Shown in pieces: positions 63,276 to 64,000 of a DNA stretch of 64,000 nt. The notes beneath the pieces are model-generated. The model was not told the origin of the DNA, did not search any database, and saw nothing but the letters and a program-made list of their open reading frames with translations. Both the position numbers and the translations under genes were made by a program. Positions within the stretch are counted from its first letter, which is position 1, and the number at the start of each line of letters is the position of its first letter. This DNA is from Candidatus Hydrogenedentota bacterium (GTDB lineage: Bacteria; Hydrogenedentota; Hydrogenedentia; Hydrogenedentales; CAILVY01): assembly GCA_029565395.1 (NCBI GenBank), contig JAKQOG010000020.1, positions 62,001-126,000 of the forward strand, given 5' to 3'.

Positions 63276-64000
63276 ATGGGGTATCTCAGTCAAGAAGAGC
63301 GCGATAATCGTCTTGCCAGCGTTAAGGCAATTATGAATGCCAAAAACCTGGACTTGGCCCTCGTCTATTACGACGAATTCAACATCGGCAACGGCTGGTA
63401 TCTCACGGGCTGGTGTCCCCAGTTCGAGAGTGGCGCGGTGTTAATCCTGAAAGATGGCAGCGCCATGTTGCTTGGCGGGCCGGAAAGCGAACCCTTCGCC
63501 AAACTCGACAGCGCCATCACCGAAACCCGGAACTTCCCGGTGTTCATGGTCCCGGACGAAGAATATCCGAACGCAACCATCACCGATTTCCCCTCGCTCT
63601 TCGCGGAACTCAAATCGCGGGAAGGCACTATCCAGCGCGCGGGTCTCGTGGGAGGCGGTCGCATGCCCGCCGACTGCTTCCGGCAGATCACCGAAGGCTT
63701 CAAGGGCGTGGAACTCGTGGATATTACCGAAGATTTCGTCTCGCTGCGATACAACAAGTCGGATTGGGAACGGCAGCAAATTCGCGCGGCCTTCGGCCTT
63801 GCGGATCAGTGTTATGACGCCATGTTGAACGCGATTACGCCCGGAGCCATGGAAATCGAAGTGGCGGCGGCGGGCGAATACGCGGCCCGGAGCCGTGGCG
63901 CCACGGGATTCGGATTCAGCGCCATCGTGGGCTCCGGCCCCCGCGCAAACGCCGTCGTGCCGACGGCCACCACAAAACGTCTCAATGCCGGCGAACTGGT
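63276..64000 (+). CDS. M24-family aminopeptidase (Xaa-Pro type), 3'-truncated
   Basis: The frame starts at ATG 63276 with AAGGAG 8 bases upstream and is open to the end of the window, about 241 residues. The N-terminal creatinase/prolidase-like domain is complete (RLASVKAIMNAKNLDLALVY; FESGAVLILKDGSAMLLGGP) and the pita-bread catalytic domain begins (RYNKSDWERQQIRAAFGLAD; GFGFSAIVGSGPRANAVVPT). The metal ligands (Asp, Asp, His, Glu, Glu) would lie beyond the window. M24B peptidases remove N-terminal residues before proline; creatinase-like hydrolases are an alternative. It has no signal peptide and is cytoplasmic. Confidence 0.8.
   Translation, partial: MGYLSQEERDNRLASVKAIMNAKNLDLALVYYDEFNIGNGWYLTGWCPQFESGAVLILKDGSAMLLGGPESEPFAKLDSAITETRNFPVFMVPDEEYPNATITDFPSLFAELKSREGTIQRAGLVGGGRMPADCFRQITEGFKGVELVDITEDFVSLRYNKSDWERQQIRAAFGLADQCYDAMLNAITPGAMEIEVAAAGEYAARSRGATGFGFSAIVGSGPRANAVVPTATTKRLNAGEL

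Overview
Organism. The window reads as a chromosome segment of an uncultivated Gram-negative bacterium of moderately high GC that is rich in exported carbohydrate-active enzymes. Four things fit a Hydrogenedentota-like or PVC-like (Planctomycetes/Verrucomicrobia/Lentisphaerae) lineage: many uncommon glycoside-hydrolase families (GH127, GH106-like, GH172, DUF4838, heparinase-like); a V/A-type ATPase operon; a C-terminal tail made of Gly-Glu repeats, a Cys cluster, one membrane helix and basic residues; and several dispersed intergenic repeat families. This is inference from gene content; no 16S gene is present.

Layout. Positions 1-27.1 kb are a dense block of secreted glycan-degrading or related enzymes on both strands: six-hairpin glycosidase, heparinase II/III-like lyase, sialidase, unassigned TIM-barrel protein, GH127, GH36-like, GH5-like, SGNH hydrolase, M6 protease, lipoprotein beta-carbonic anhydrase, MBL hydrolase, DUF4838, GH106-like and a beta-propeller glycosidase. 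No SusC/D pair, dedicated transporter or regulator is visible. At 27.1-27.7 kb a small protein with a duplicated HQH motif is transcribed away from a nine-gene V-type ATPase operon (27.7-36.2 kb), and their two predicted promoters share one -35 region. Positions 36.2-46 kb hold a ceramidase-like protein followed by a minus-strand group: an unknown exported protein, a GH43/GH32-like propeller, a malectin-domain glycosidase, a fused double QueD and a GH172. A tRNA-Gln(TTG) opens a housekeeping block at 46.5-52.7 kb: prs, rplY (ctc), pth, ilvN, a C4 zinc-ribbon coiled-coil protein, accD and folC. Positions 52.7-64 kb are accessory: microsatellites, REP-like elements, two Tat-exported glycosidase-like proteins, a nucleotidyltransferase/winged-helix gene pair with a candidate operator, a decayed beta-propeller pseudogene, a beta-helix protein, a second ceramidase-like paralogue and a 3'-truncated M24 peptidase.

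How the genes work together. Nearly every enzyme in the accessory blocks has a signal peptide, so the organism probably attacks complex glycans (arabinose-, rhamnose-, fucose-, galactose- and possibly sialic-acid- or uronic-acid-containing) outside the cytoplasm. The V-type ATPase operon is complete for the soluble head, stalks and membrane sector; its c-subunit lacks the glutamine typical of sodium-binding rings. The most system-like undescribed item is the overlapping DUF6036-type nucleotidyltransferase and winged-helix pair at 54.7-56.3 kb, which has its own promoter with an inverted repeat over the -10 and could be an AbiE-like toxin-antitoxin or defence module.
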